The position numbers were made by a program, and so were the translations under genes. A DNA stretch of 21,538 bases from the NCBI GenBank assembly GCA_004335635.1, contig QAXH01005657.1, positions 1 through 21,538 on the forward strand. The letters are read 5' to 3'. Shown here piece after piece: positions 1 through 21,225 of the stretch. The notes beneath the pieces were generated by a model. The model was not told the origin of the DNA, did no database searches, and saw only the letters and a list, made by a program, of their open reading frames with translations. The DNA is from Chloromonas sp. AAM2. Taxonomy: Eukaryota > Chlorophyta > Chlorophyceae > Chlamydomonadales > Chlamydomonadaceae. Within the stretch, counting starts at the first letter, position 1; the number at the start of each line of letters is the position of its first letter.

Positions 1-172
1 TCACCCGCATGGTCACCCGCATGGTCACCCGCATGGTCACCCCCATGGTCACCCCCATGGTCAACCCCATGGTCACCCCCATGGTCAACCCCATGGTCAC
101 CCGCATGGTCACCCCCATGGTCACCCCCATGGTCACCCCCATGGTGACCCCCATGGTCAACCGCATGGTCAT
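1..172. repeat. 12-bp minisatellite at left edge
   Basis: About 14 tandem copies of a 12-bp unit (atggtcaccccc, with cgc and aac variants), running in from the left edge. The array lies in the intron that follows the last visible exon of the minus-strand SirB1-like gene; its near end is about 20 bases inside that intron. The period is a multiple of three, so all frames stay open. The Met-Val-Thr-Pro-type ORFs across it are artefacts of the repeat and not a gene. Confidence 0.9.
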
Positions 173-194
173 CCCTTTGCATGTCTCAGTTTAC

Positions 195-1959
195 CTGGGT
201 GCCGCAGCGCTGGGCCAGCACTTGGTGCATGTACACCCGGTAAGGCGAGTACAGCCCGTCCTCCATGCTCTGCACGTGGGTGTGCAGTAACGTAAAATCC
301 TTTTCTGACTAGTGTGCGAGTTGAAGGCACTACTACGCCTTGGCAATTGAAAGCACGTGAAAGCATGGAATGAGCCCTCATCGCACTGCCAACGCCTTAC
401 ACGAATCATAGGCAATTCCAGCAATAAAGGCAGTTCATCATCCCGCCTACCTTTGCCTACTCTTACACTGAGTACAAGTTCTACTTCATCCGCATCTCTC
501 CGCCCCACATCACAACTGCATCCTAAACCCACAACAGGTTCTGTTGTCTACCCAACTCATGCCCCTTCTCCACCTACCTTAGCCACCTTGAGCCCCCATG
601 TGTTGTACAGGTGGTTGCACACAAATTTGAGCTGATCAGCCTCGCTCAGCCCTCCAGGCATCATGCCACGGATCTCCTGCGGGATCATGAACAATGGTGG
701 TACAAATCAATGTGCAGGGTATTGAGGTGGATGATTGGCAGACCCCTGCACTGGACCCTTCCGTGTGTGATCAAGGCCAGCTTTTCTGACCTCTGCCTGC
801 CCTTCCTTGCCCCCCGACCCTTGGCCCCTGGTTCCGTGCCTCAAGACCACTACGGCCTTCACTTGCACCACAACCACCACAACCAAGCCAGACTGTCACA
901 GCCTCCACCGCTCACGCCCTTCACACCCTTCACACCCCAACCACCACACCCACTACAGCCACGCTGGCGTATATGTACATACTCACCGCCGCCACGTTAT
1001 CCAGCCGAGATGAGAACGCCTCTGTCGGCAAAGCGATGTGCGTGCGTGTCTTTGTGGCGTCGTCCTCGGAGGCTATGTGCAGCGCGGCCCTGACCACGTC
1101 CCCTGTGGCCCAGGCCGGGGAACCGGGGGCGGTGGACATGCCCTCAACTTCCTTGATGAGCGCAGCACCTGTAGGCATTGATGAGGAAACTGGTTTGAGT
1201 ATTGCCATAGCTGGATATAACCAAGTATTGCCACAACGAACTGCAGGACACGATTGATAATTAATTAATGCATCGGATTCAGTGAAGAAACAATTGTTAT
1301 GCCGAGGACCAGATAATAAAGACACTAGTAATGACATTATTGTTTATGAGATTATTATAATTCCCCCTGTGGGAAGGTGGGTGTTGGGCTGAGACTGGGA
1401 ACTGATGAGTATGTTCCAATTGAAACAGCTCCTTGGCGTACTTGCTGAACGGTATGATGGTGGTAACGTGCAGCTGGTACGTGGGTGCATGTGGGTTATG
1501 GATATGGGCGTGAGTGTGGATCTCTTCAGCATGGACTCTGGATGCGGAGGCATGGAGCGTGGGTGGATGCAGGGGTGGCCCTGGACGTGTTAGATGTACC
1601 AGTTAAGCCTGTCAATGCACCTGGCCTTGTTTGGCTTCCTACTCACGTGCTGATTGTGAGATGGCCTCGTACAATTCTCGAGGTGCCTGAGGCTTGCCAA
1701 AAACGATGCCATCTGCTCCTGGTGCCTCTCCTACAGCCTTGGTCACTAGCCTGTCTGTACGCCTGGGCGTTGCCAGCTTGCCATGGGATGGCAATACGCA
1801 GGAAGGTTTGAGAACGGGGTCACATGGAGCGGCTTGTGCAGGCATGCACCTGCTGGGAAGAGTACGCTGAACGACGCTCCTGGTGCATTTCGTGCTGAGG
1901 TTCAGCCCAGCATCGCGGGAGTGGTTGACAGTGTGGTGCTGGCTTGGCAAGCGGAGCAT
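195..1959 (-). CDS. SirB1/YchA-like transglutaminase-fold protein, partial (3' end outside window)
   Basis: Four exons join in phase on the minus strand: 1959-1647 (ATG at 1959, phase 1 end, donor GTGAGT), 1168-987, 676-578 and 269-195 (donor GTAAAC). Together they give 223 codons, and the gene continues beyond the left edge. The first about 90 residues are rich in Ser, Arg, Thr and Ala, like a plastid or mitochondrial transit peptide. Exon 2 encodes GDVVRAALHIASEDDA followed by PTEAFSSRLDNVAA. Exons 3 and 4 encode ADQLKFVCNHLYNTWGLK and then YRVYMHQVLAQRCGT. The order of an acidic helical N-terminal part, a 'LYxxWGxK' segment and a 'VLxxRxGT' segment matches what is known of SirB1/YchA (transglutaminase-like core 2) proteins. 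The family call is inferred from pattern memory. The exon chain is well supported because every phase agrees. The gene is divergent from the synthetase gene and may share its promoter region. Molecular function is unknown; another alpha-helical plastid protein is possible. Confidence 0.58.
270..577 (-). other. Intron 3 of the SirB1-like gene
   Basis: Non-coding stretch between minus-strand exons 676-578 and 269-195. The donor is GTAGGT at 577 and the acceptor GTGCAG ends at 270. A second donor 9 bases upstream (GTGGCT at 586) is also in phase. No other feature was seen. Confidence 0.5.
677..986 (-). other. Intron 2 of the SirB1-like gene, with C/A-rich stretch
   Basis: The donor is GTGAGT at 986 and the acceptor CCCGCAG ends at 677. 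On the plus strand, 860-960 is a C/A-rich, loosely repeated tract (ccaccacaaccac, acacccttcacaccc). No gene was seen in it. Confidence 0.5.
1169..1646 (-). other. Intron 1 of the SirB1-like gene
   Basis: The donor is GTGAGT at 1646 and the acceptor CCTACAG ends at 1169. Joining exon 1 (phase 1) to 1168 gives a codon for Arg and a continuous helix-like sequence (ISQSARAALIKEVE). An open minus-strand stretch inside (about 1400-1585) is His-rich and could also be spliced in phase from a CCAG near 1586. It lacks a clear donor in phase with the next exon, so it is treated as intron. Confidence 0.5.
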
Positions 1960-2490
1960 GTTGAGGGTTTGGCTGGTGGCGCTTGAGGTAGGGTAACACA
2001 CGCAGCCAGATTAGGCCGTATCTAGACACAAGATAATAATCGTAATCAAAATTCGCAGGGCAATTCAGGCAGGTTCTGCATGCGTCTGGCTGCGCAGTTG
2101 CGCAATTGTTGCGGAAACGAACTTTGCCCACGTGGCAGTTGGCAACTCGAAACAAAAGTCTGCCAGAAGAGCGCATTGGCAGGTCAGAGGCAATCAATAC
2201 AAGCTATCCGGCTGGCTCGTTGTGTCATTGGTCGTGGATCCACTAGTTAGTGAAGGGGCTTGAGGGCCGGGGAACGCCACTCGCACTGGCGACAAGCTAA
2301 TCCGAAAGGATGAAGATTGCTGGTGGAGGACGACTGGGGTGTCCAGCGCCTCGTAGCCAGATGGTGAGCTATCACATCTTAGGGTCGATGGCGCCAGCCA
2401 CACATCACAGGAGTGGACCTGACCATCAGAAACCAGAAACAAGCATGCATGCTGCCAATTGCACCGTAGACTGCGGTGGGCACTCGCGCC
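1960..2490. promoter_or_regulatory. Divergent intergenic region between SirB1-like and IleRS genes
   Basis: 531 bp separate the minus-strand ATG (1959) and the plus-strand ATG (2491), so this stretch must hold both 5' UTRs and either two promoters or one bidirectional promoter. No TATA box at a convincing distance and no tandem repeat was seen. Short ORFs here, such as one starting at 2310, show no coding character. Confidence 0.5.
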
Positions 2491-14600
<12,110 letters not shown>

Positions 14601-14690
14601 AGAATACGGTGGATTTTTTCTAAATTCTCTTTGCAAGGGTTGTTTCACACTCTTTCGTGCTCCTATAGACCTTGCCTTTTTTGGCCTCAT

Positions 14691-14695
14691 TGTAA
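14691..14695 (+). promoter_or_regulatory. TGTAA poly(A) signal of the IleRS gene
   Basis: TGTAA lies 91 bases after the stop codon. This is the usual poly(A) signal of chlorophycean nuclear genes and fits a short 3' UTR. Confidence 0.65.
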
Positions 14696-14700
14696 GCTTG

Positions 14701-16080
14701 CCTTGATGACCCTGCCTTCTATATTTTTCCGACCAGGGCAGGGCAGGACAACGTTTTAAACTCGTCCCGTGGGCAGGAGGTTGTGCAAGGCAACAATTTT
14801 CCAGCCTCGTCCCGTGCATGGCTTGGCAATCTTCTGACTCTCTGCGTTGAAAGCTTTTGTGATTGAGTTTTATCAATGCAACAGTTGAAGTGATGTGCGT
14901 TATGCGAATGCAAAAACGGATGTCAGTGTAGCGAACCCCTAGGTGGACCAGATCAGTCTACCAACACCGCAACCTGAGCCCTCATCCCAGGCGGCTTGGA
15001 CTGCATCCTAAGCGCAAGAGCCTTGGTACCCTACTTCCCTTTAGGCATGCTGGTCTGAGAGCGCAGTCCCTGATGGCACATGACGGGTGAATGCTTCACA
15101 GCAGGAGCAGCAGGTCTGCAAGTCTGCTGGTCTGCATGTGCACAGCCATGAAACAACTAGAAGCTCTCGCACAAGACCAGCAAACCAACATACAACGTAC
15201 GCAGTCATCGGGTTGCTCTTGCCATGCACGGGGTTGCTGCTCTTGCACACATGCAACTGCAAGACCCCGCTGGTTATTTGGGCATGTCTGGGTGCTGACG
15301 GCCACTACTAGGCTGTTGTCATCATGCAGTATGCGGATCTATGACAACTGAATCGCACACCAAGGGCGACAAACCTTTAGTAAAGCAGGACCCAGCACCA
15401 GTAGACAAGCTGGTGCCGCCGAGCTGCTGATGTCAGAGGGGGCTTACAGAGGAAAATGCTGATGTGACTAGCTGCACGAAGACCCAAGTACAGCAAGCCA
15501 ACTGTATGATGCCATGACATGTCGATGTATGCGGTCAGGATAGCACCTCGAGAGGTTGGCCACCACCACTGTCCTGGTGTGTCGCAATCCCCTTCACATG
15601 TAGGTTGGACGGGCTGGAATCCCTCCCCTCTTGTGACTATCAACGAAGCCATCATGGGTGGCATGCCATGCGTGAGGTGTCGACAATCGTGCTCGACACA
15701 TTCAGACTTATTCAATTACAGGGCAAGCATTGCAGCAGACACATTGCCGAGGATGCCCGCATACTACGTAACTGTCAAGTTCCAGACCTCACCACACACG
15801 TACACAACAGACTTTGTTCTCACCCTTTGTTCGTCGTGGCGCCATGCAATATAGCCGCACATGCTCTGCTCACTGCCATGCACACAAACATCAGCTCTGG
15901 CACGCTGCATGCTTGTGCGTTGCACCATGTCTACGTGACTGGCATCACCTGCCTGTATCTTTTTGCCGCCTCCCACCGTCAGCTGCCGGAGCGGCTGCTG
16001 TGTGCTGCTGTGATCCACGCTGCTTGCCTCTCGCCTTGGTGCCCCACCTGCAAATAGCGACCATTGGTGCAGCATGAGCG
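14701..16080. other. Intergenic region, no recognisable gene
   Basis: Follows the synthetase gene. The longest open stretch is 15605-16057 on the plus strand (150 codons). Its second half reads like ordinary protein (HHVYVTGITCLYLFAASHR) but matches nothing I recognise. The same frame upstream of 15605 has scattered stops, so this could be a decayed gene or mobile-element piece. Confidence 0.35.
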
Positions 16081-17050
16081 GGACGCTCTCTGCTACATAA
16101 GAGTCTGCGTTGTTAATAGAAGCAGAAGCACAGAATGGGAATCATATAATAGTTCCTAATGGTGCGAAAGGATTTGACAATGACGCAAGAAGCCACAAAT
16201 CATACAAACATCCAAACCAATTCAAAGAAGGTCATCATGACCAAGGCAACACATCACGAGATTGAAGCCAAAACATGAGTTGTTCTTGCCTGCTGCTTCA
16301 AAAGACAACGTCATGAAAGTTTTGAAAGCGTGTTTCCACTTCGGTCTTAATCTATCCACGCATTCTCAAAACCAACGCATATACAATTAGAGGTATCGTT
16401 CAAAACATAAGTCCACGAACAAGGACCATCAAACAACATATGGCTTTGTCTCATGTTCAGTGTTTCATATACACAGATGGCTCAAACAAGTGATGCTGTT
16501 TTGGCTGTCACTGCACGCTCAAAGCTCTGAAAAGGCGTGAAGGGGGTCAAGGGGTAGCGGATGTTTCAAGCACAGCGAGTCACCCCTTATAGCCAGTCAC
16601 CCCCTAGCATGGAACCAATTTCTTGAAGACCGCAAGGCACAAACCAATACCTACTTTCACTCGAAAACCCAGCAGGGCGCTTTTCTGCAAATCACTCCAA
16701 GACATGCCTGAATTGTTTGAGCTCTAATCAGCACGTCAACAAGTATTTATGAACACACATCACCGAAAAACACAAAGAGTTCGCTCCAATCCTCATAGAT
16801 CTTGACTTCAAACAAAAGAGCCTTGATAGGGTCTATACGCAGGCAACCATACGCCAGTTCGTCAAGCTCATAGCCAATCTGATTCACAAGGACATTGATA
16901 TCTCCTCACCATTCTCTTGCTATGTGCTGGAAAAGGATGAAGCTCGCTTTTGATGCTAACAGGGTTTCAGGCTGGTACTCTGGTTCCATCGCACTTAGGC
17001 TGATGATTAAATATGTATTTACACCAGGGAAGCCGTCAGTTGATGATGTC
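16081..17050. other. AT-rich island of probable viral origin
   Basis: Base composition changes sharply here. Hand counts of three 60-base lines (from 16141, 16201 and 16381) give 22, 25 and 20 G+C, against clearly GC-rich exons on the left. Apart from the primase remnant at 16610-16953 no long ORF is present. The edges are estimated from composition only; no terminal repeat or target-site duplication was found. Confidence 0.55.
16610..16953 (+). pseudogene. Fragment of a giant-virus D5-like primase-helicase (N-terminal primase part)
   Basis: Three consecutive plus-strand frames, each shifted by one base from the one before, carry pieces in the order expected for the N-terminal part of nucleocytoplasmic large DNA virus D5-type primase-helicases. 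The first piece (from 16610) contains WNQFLEDRKAQTN. The second (from about 16692) contains DMPELFEL. The third (from 16753) contains ITEKHKEFAPILIDLDF, then DRVYTQATIRQFV and CYVLEKDEARF, and stops at 16951-16953. TEKH, the acidic IDLDF motif, the R-x-YT step and the VLEK motif are the recognisable hallmarks. Two frame changes, internal stops and the absence of the helicase part show that it is broken and inactive. In the living virus this protein primes and unwinds viral DNA. The likely source is an alga-infecting giant virus; a virophage or Polinton-like relative is a less likely alternative. Confidence 0.72.
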
Positions 17051-17633
17051 AGTTGAACCACCAATTTCATCATCACCCGAGCTTTCAGAAATGCGTTAAG
17101 ATGGACACCGCAAGACAGCCTGCCCAAACAACACACAGCGTAGTTGACTGTGCTAGGGCTTTCTTGCAACGTAACATTGTCCTCTCAGCCTGCCAGCTGC
17201 ACTTGTCCTATACCCGGAGGATGCCAGGGGATGGTGGTGGGTAATTTTCAAGAGTCTGTGCAACGTGCAGCTCTTGAAGTGCCCGACCTCCTGTCCGAGA
17301 GGGAGCTAAAGATCTCGTGTGCTGCTCGCCAAACAGCACACTGCCCATGTGGCAGAAAACCGGCGAGTACCACTTGGCCGGAATCTGGTCAGAGCCCATG
17401 GGCAGCCACCTTATTCAAACTTTTCACAGTGACATAGGGATGCTTAATTAATGCCGTAGAATGGCAGGACAGATTATTGATTGGGTGTATGTCTACCCCG
17501 TACCGCTCCTGCCCCTCCAGCAAAACGTGCATGTTCACTACCTACTGGTTGTGAACCTTACACTTTCGAAAAGACTGGCTGTTCAAAGATGGGATTCGCA
17601 TCGTTTTCCCCACTATCATCACTCATCCCAGCG
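17051..17633. other. Intergenic region, no recognisable gene
   Basis: GC content rises again. An open minus-strand stretch at 17208-17399 (contains GSDQIPAKWYSPVF) and a plus-strand one at 17144-17437 overlap. Neither has family motifs I recognise. Confidence 0.35.
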
Positions 17634-17635
17634 TA

Positions 17636-17636
17636 C

Positions 17637-17668
<32 letters not shown>

Positions 17669-17669
17669 A
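17636..17669 (+). repeat. GAAA microsatellite
   Basis: About eight tetranucleotide units (aagaaagaaag), ending in a short A-rich run. Confidence 0.95.
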
Positions 17670-17807
17670 AAGGGACGCCGGTCGGCGTAAGTAAGGACGC
17701 CGGGTAATTAAGCACAACCCCCAACATTCATCCTACCCCCCTTCCCTCTTTCGCTTGCCATCTCTGTGCGGTCCGGCCCATCGGCACACCATGGTACCCC
17801 TCCTCTC

Positions 17808-18023
17808 TTACCCCAGCTGCCTCCTCTTTACCATAATGAATTGTGCAAACACCGCTGCATTGCGCACTAACTTGCCTGTGAGGTTTCTCACCATGGACAC
17901 CATGGCCAGCATGCGACAGACATCGATGGGAAGCGATTTCACGCCACCTAATTGCCTTAACCTCTCGCAGCCTTGTTCGACGTCACAGTCGGTTGCAAAT
18001 CGCTTCGACGTGAGAAACATCAT
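17808..18023 (-). CDS. Small orphan ORF, unknown
   Basis: A minus-strand ORF of 71 codons from the ATG at 18023 to the TAA near 17808 (starts MMFLTSKRFATDCDVEQG). It is mixed in composition, not repetitive, and contains a helix-like stretch (LPIDVCRMLAMVSMV). A GTAAGA overlaps its stop codon, so it might instead be an exon. I recognise no family and see no regulatory signal. It could equally be a chance ORF. Confidence 0.2.
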   Translation of the reverse strand: MMFLTSKRFATDCDVEQGCERLRQLGGVKSLPIDVCRMLAMVSMVRNLTGKLVRNAAVFAQFIMVKRRQLG

Positions 18024-18059
18024 TGCGTGCGTCACTAGTTCGTTGCCTTAGTTTCTCCG

Positions 18060-19030
18060 CGCACGCAGCCCCTGCGAGCAGCGGCTTACGTTCACAGATA
18101 CTGCGACGATCAAAGGGACACGCTTTGCAATCTCTGGTGCAGGATAGCGCCAGTTCTCCCTAGCGGTTCATCTCAACTGGTACCCCTACCGGGGTACAGT
18201 TAATTTGTTCGGCATCACGTCACTGTACTTCAGTGTGTCTGACAAGCGTTGACTTGTATCTGATGCTCGGCTATGGTGCATGGCAACCCACCACGCACTC
18301 GTAGTCCAGCTGATGATGGCAATGTTGCTTTGCTTTGAGTTGCTGTGACGCAGCACTAGAATACTTGATTGGATGGCTTGGAATGCTTGAATGCTTGGTG
18401 CTTGGAATGCTTGAACTGACTCAAGCTGTCAGGCGTTGGTAAAATGTAATAGTGTCTTGAATGCAAATAGACCCCTGAAGAAGCCATATTTTCAATGAGG
18501 GGTCATGAAAAAAAATGAGGTTTCACAGGAAAGTTTTACAGGTGCATGTCACGTTCACATGCACGGCACCAAGCACCAAGCACACACTGGGCAATATGCT
18601 AGCACTGGTTACACACGCACAGTACACAGGGAGCAGTCTTGTAATGAGCGTACACCTACGGTACCAAAAACTGGACGGGTGCATCAGAACAGCCTACAAG
18701 ACGGTCATCAGGCAGGCAGGCAAAAAGAACAACAATCCATACCAGACCACCTCTGAGAGGTCTGCCACATTCCCATATTACACAGGAATCGACCGTTGGG
18801 ACTAGCCACATGCACCGACATCTTCAGTACAGGTCCATGCAGTTCATCAGATGCAGACCAGGTCTTGCGGGCACACAATGAGACGTGCATTGACATCTTC
18901 ACTGGAATTCTTTGCCGCGCAACAGACAGCATCTGTCCGGTGTTCCTGCACCAGTGGCTAGCCTGAGACTAGTGCAAGCACAGGGTGCTGCACAATCCGA
19001 TGGTATGATCAGAGCAGCTGCGAGCACGTG
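18060..19030. other. Intergenic region downstream of both flanking genes
   Basis: No recognisable gene. It contains the 18180-18197 hairpin, short 'tggaatgcttga' repeats at 18360-18415 and the 3' flank of the exchanger gene. A minus-strand TGTAA at 18782-18778, about 250 bases after the exchanger stop, is a possible poly(A) signal. Confidence 0.4.
18180..18197. repeat. Perfect short hairpin
   Basis: GTACCCC, a four-base loop (TACC), then GGGGTAC. It might act as a 3' end structure or be a mobile-element end; no function can be assigned. Confidence 0.7.
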
Positions 19031-21218
19031 CTACATTTCTGAGGTGCTTGTGAGCGCCAACACCGCCGCGGCCACCAGGTAAACTCCGTACCACACGCGG
19101 GCAAACAGGTAAAACCTGCGCAGCAGCAAAGGGAACAGTCACAAGCCACCAATGGCGCTTCCTTTTGTAAGTGGTGATGACCTGCTGTTGCTCAGGGTTG
19201 GTAAGGGTTATTTGGTAAGGGACTCTTACTGGCAACACATTCAGGTATATTGGCTTCAAGCCTCATCTGACTCGCTTCCAGTCAAACCAGCAGTGAGGTG
19301 AAGTTTGACAGCATGCATCAGGGAACTTCATCGTTTTGGCCGATTCCCGGAACCCTCTGAATGGGCAGTCCGGCGAAGCCGGACTTTTTAGCCTGCAAAG
19401 CAGGCGCTGTCCGGGCATCTGCCCGGACGCCAGAACTCCAGAGTCCCGGGAATCCCGGATTTTGCATATATTGCCACTGCCATTGTCCGGGGGTTAGAGA
19501 AAGGCAAGCGCACTGCTGCTCCATGAATGGCATGCACGTGGGAGCATGTGGGCGCCCACCGACAAAACCTACTTGACTTCGTGCTCGTCAGCCATAACCC
19601 ACACCTGTTGACTACCGCGAGCCACAATGGGACGCTGCCACTCCCGCTGTTTGAATACCGTGCAACACTTTTGAATATGCCATGCGACTGCCAGCCTCTT
19701 TCGAATGCCATGCAATTCGGAAACCCTTCTTAATGTCATGCAATACAGGACCTTAGCAGGGTCGTGAATTGCCTGCAATATGGTGGAGTTAAGCGCCGAC
19801 TGCAACTTCACAGTCCAAGGTCCAAGGGCGACAGTTCATGCGCAACATCTGGCCCTTGAGACGCCTTCTACTGGTCTGTTGCGCTCTGTGGCACGCATGC
19901 ATACAGCAAATCCATAAAGCAGAATACAGCTGTGCAGCTCAGTTGGCTGAACACTACCAGTGGCTGATGCTGCTGGCGCTCGTCAATGCAGCAGAGGAGC
20001 ACTGCGCACGTGAAGCAAGAACTGAGAGGCTGGCAGCAGATGAGTTTACAGAATGACAGAAGGTTTGAAGTGTTGTCAATGAGGTCAATGGGCAGAGGTG
20101 GGGGGCGCAGCCCCCGTCCGATTTTGTATTCCCGGATTATGTGAAATAACCATCCGGAAAACCCGGAATATTGTGAAAGTTGATGCCAAAGATCCAGGCA
20201 GGCCCCCGGACACCTCCAGCCATGGCATCCAGGAATCCCGCCAAACCACAAAAGGCTATGAAGCACCCTGCCATGCATATTGTATAGCTGCAACAGGCCT
20301 ATGGATAAAACGCTTGATGGCTCTCCTCCATTAAACCTTTTTTTCCTTTGCGCCTTGAAGTTGCCTTCTGTTGCTCAGGGTTGGTTAGGACGGCATCCAG
20401 CCTTGTCTCTTGCGTGTCTGGTTGTGACCTCGCGCTCGGTGCATGCCGTGAGGAGGCAAGCTTGATGCAAGCACATATGCGTCCCAAGCAACAGGACTGT
20501 TCATCACCGGCCTCTAACACATGCTGCCAGCAGGCGTACAGAGAATTGGTTGACGTTCATGCCTTCTCTATTGACCCCTCATCAGCCCCTTGTTTAATGA
20601 CCCCTCATCAGCCCCTTGTTTATCAATTCCTCGTCAGCCCCTTCTTTATTGAGCCCTCGCCAGCCCCTTCTTTAATGACCCCTCGCCAGCCTTTTCTTTA
20701 ATGACCCCTCGCCAGCTCCTTGTTACCTGGGTGGCAGGTAGTAGTTATTAGCTAGCCCCACGGCGGCCAGGATGATGTTGTAGCTGATGAGCGCCACAAT
20801 GCCAATGGCTGCGTCCGGGGGTAGTGAGACAATGGCACTGCAGAGAGAGCCACGTGGGTCAAACAGACACGTGTCAGAAACAGACAAGATCACGTGACAG
20901 GCACCAGATGAAATAACTGGGCAGGATAAGGTACATCGCCATGCTTTGAGCGTGAGCAGACGACAGCCACAACATAGTATCCATGTAAGAAGTCGCGGGT
21001 GTACCGAGTAGATACTTCTACATCAAACATCCTAACAACCGTGACAATTATAACGAAGTCACAGGAGGGCACCACGTCATCGGTACTGCAGAACACGCAA
21101 CTCACCTCGTTACTTTTTCCTTAGCAAAGTATGTGCTGAAGCCGATGGCCATGGACAGAAGCATGTTGAAGAGCGGCGCGGCAAAGCAGGCTGTCAGGGC
21201 GGTGCTGGACGCGCCACG
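19031..21218 (-). CDS. Na+/Ca2+ exchanger-superfamily (CCX/NCKX-like) membrane protein, C-terminal part
   Basis: Three minus-strand exons: 21218-21106 (acceptor GTGCAG, donor GTGAGT), 20837-20727 (acceptor CTGCAG, donor GTAACA) and 19115-19031 (acceptor GCGCAG, stop TAG). Junction phases agree: two leftover bases are completed by one base, twice giving Ser or Arg. The first exon encodes STALTACFAAPLFNMLL, the alpha-2 repeat pattern of cation/Ca2+ exchangers (small residues, then CF/Y-x-x-P-x-FN). The second encodes a transmembrane helix (AAIGIVALISYNIILAAVGL). The third ends with another helix (GVYLVAAAVLALTSTSEM). Members exchange Na+, K+ or H+ for Ca2+ or other cations across plasma or internal membranes; which ions this one moves cannot be told. 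The N-terminal alpha-1 half and the rest of alpha-2 lie beyond the right edge. The gene is convergent with the synthetase gene. Confidence 0.7.
19185..19202 (+). repeat. 18-bp direct repeat, left copy
   Basis: ctgttgctcagggttggt, identical to 20368-20385. The two copies lie 1183 bp apart in the same intron and bracket the hairpin elements. Confidence 0.85.
19342..19454. repeat. Multi-hairpin inverted-repeat element
   Basis: An outer 9-bp stem (GATTCCCGG at 19342-19350 with CCGGGAATC at 19446-19454) and a next stem (CTCTG 19355-19359 with CAGAG 19439-19443) enclose three perfect hairpins in a row. These are AGTCCGGC-GAA-GCCGGACT (19367-19385), GCCTGC-AAA-GCAGGC (19391-19405) and GTCCGGGCA-TC-TGCCCGGAC (19409-19428). 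It lies in the last intron of the exchanger gene. It is not a tRNA: there is no T-loop or anticodon arm of normal size. Confidence 0.85.
20101..20115. repeat. GC-rich perfect hairpin
   Basis: GGGGGC-GCA-GCCCCC, followed by cccggat/atccgg inverted words (about 20133-20160) that resemble the words in the 19342-19454 element. Confidence 0.8.
20368..20385 (+). repeat. 18-bp direct repeat, right copy
   Basis: ctgttgctcagggttggt, identical to 19185-19202. Confidence 0.85.
20570..20723. repeat. Degenerate about 27-bp repeat next to an exchanger donor
   Basis: Six imperfect units of the type tgacccctcgccagcccctt + tttaa. In the sense (minus) direction the array starts within a few bases of the donor at 20726, so it forms the 5' end of the last intron. 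Confidence 0.88.
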
Positions 21219-21225
21219 CTGCACC

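Larger units (their letters stand above)
19116..20726 (-). other. Long last intron of the exchanger gene
   Basis: 1611 bp, donor GTAACA and acceptor GCGCAG. It is far longer than the other introns here and carries repeats, hairpins and open stretches (such as 19838-20056 plus, containing AAQLAEHYQWLMLLALVNA) of no recognised family. It probably includes an inserted element. Confidence 0.65.

Noticed and set aside
1400..1585. Additional SirB1-like exon (His-rich open frame)
   Set aside because: Low complexity and no donor in phase with the next exon; exon 1 joins directly to 1168 with good continuity.
2236..2247. ggatccactagt, identical to part of a common cloning polylinker
   Set aside because: Only 12-13 bases match and the flanks do not continue as vector; treated as coincidence.
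16464..16493. YTDGS word resembling a retroelement RNase H motif
   Set aside because: A stop codon follows four codons later and no reverse transcriptase or further RNase H motif is nearby; likely chance.
19342..19454. tRNA or tRNA-like gene
   Set aside because: Arm sizes and loop sequences do not fit a tRNA; no T-loop or conserved A/B box words.
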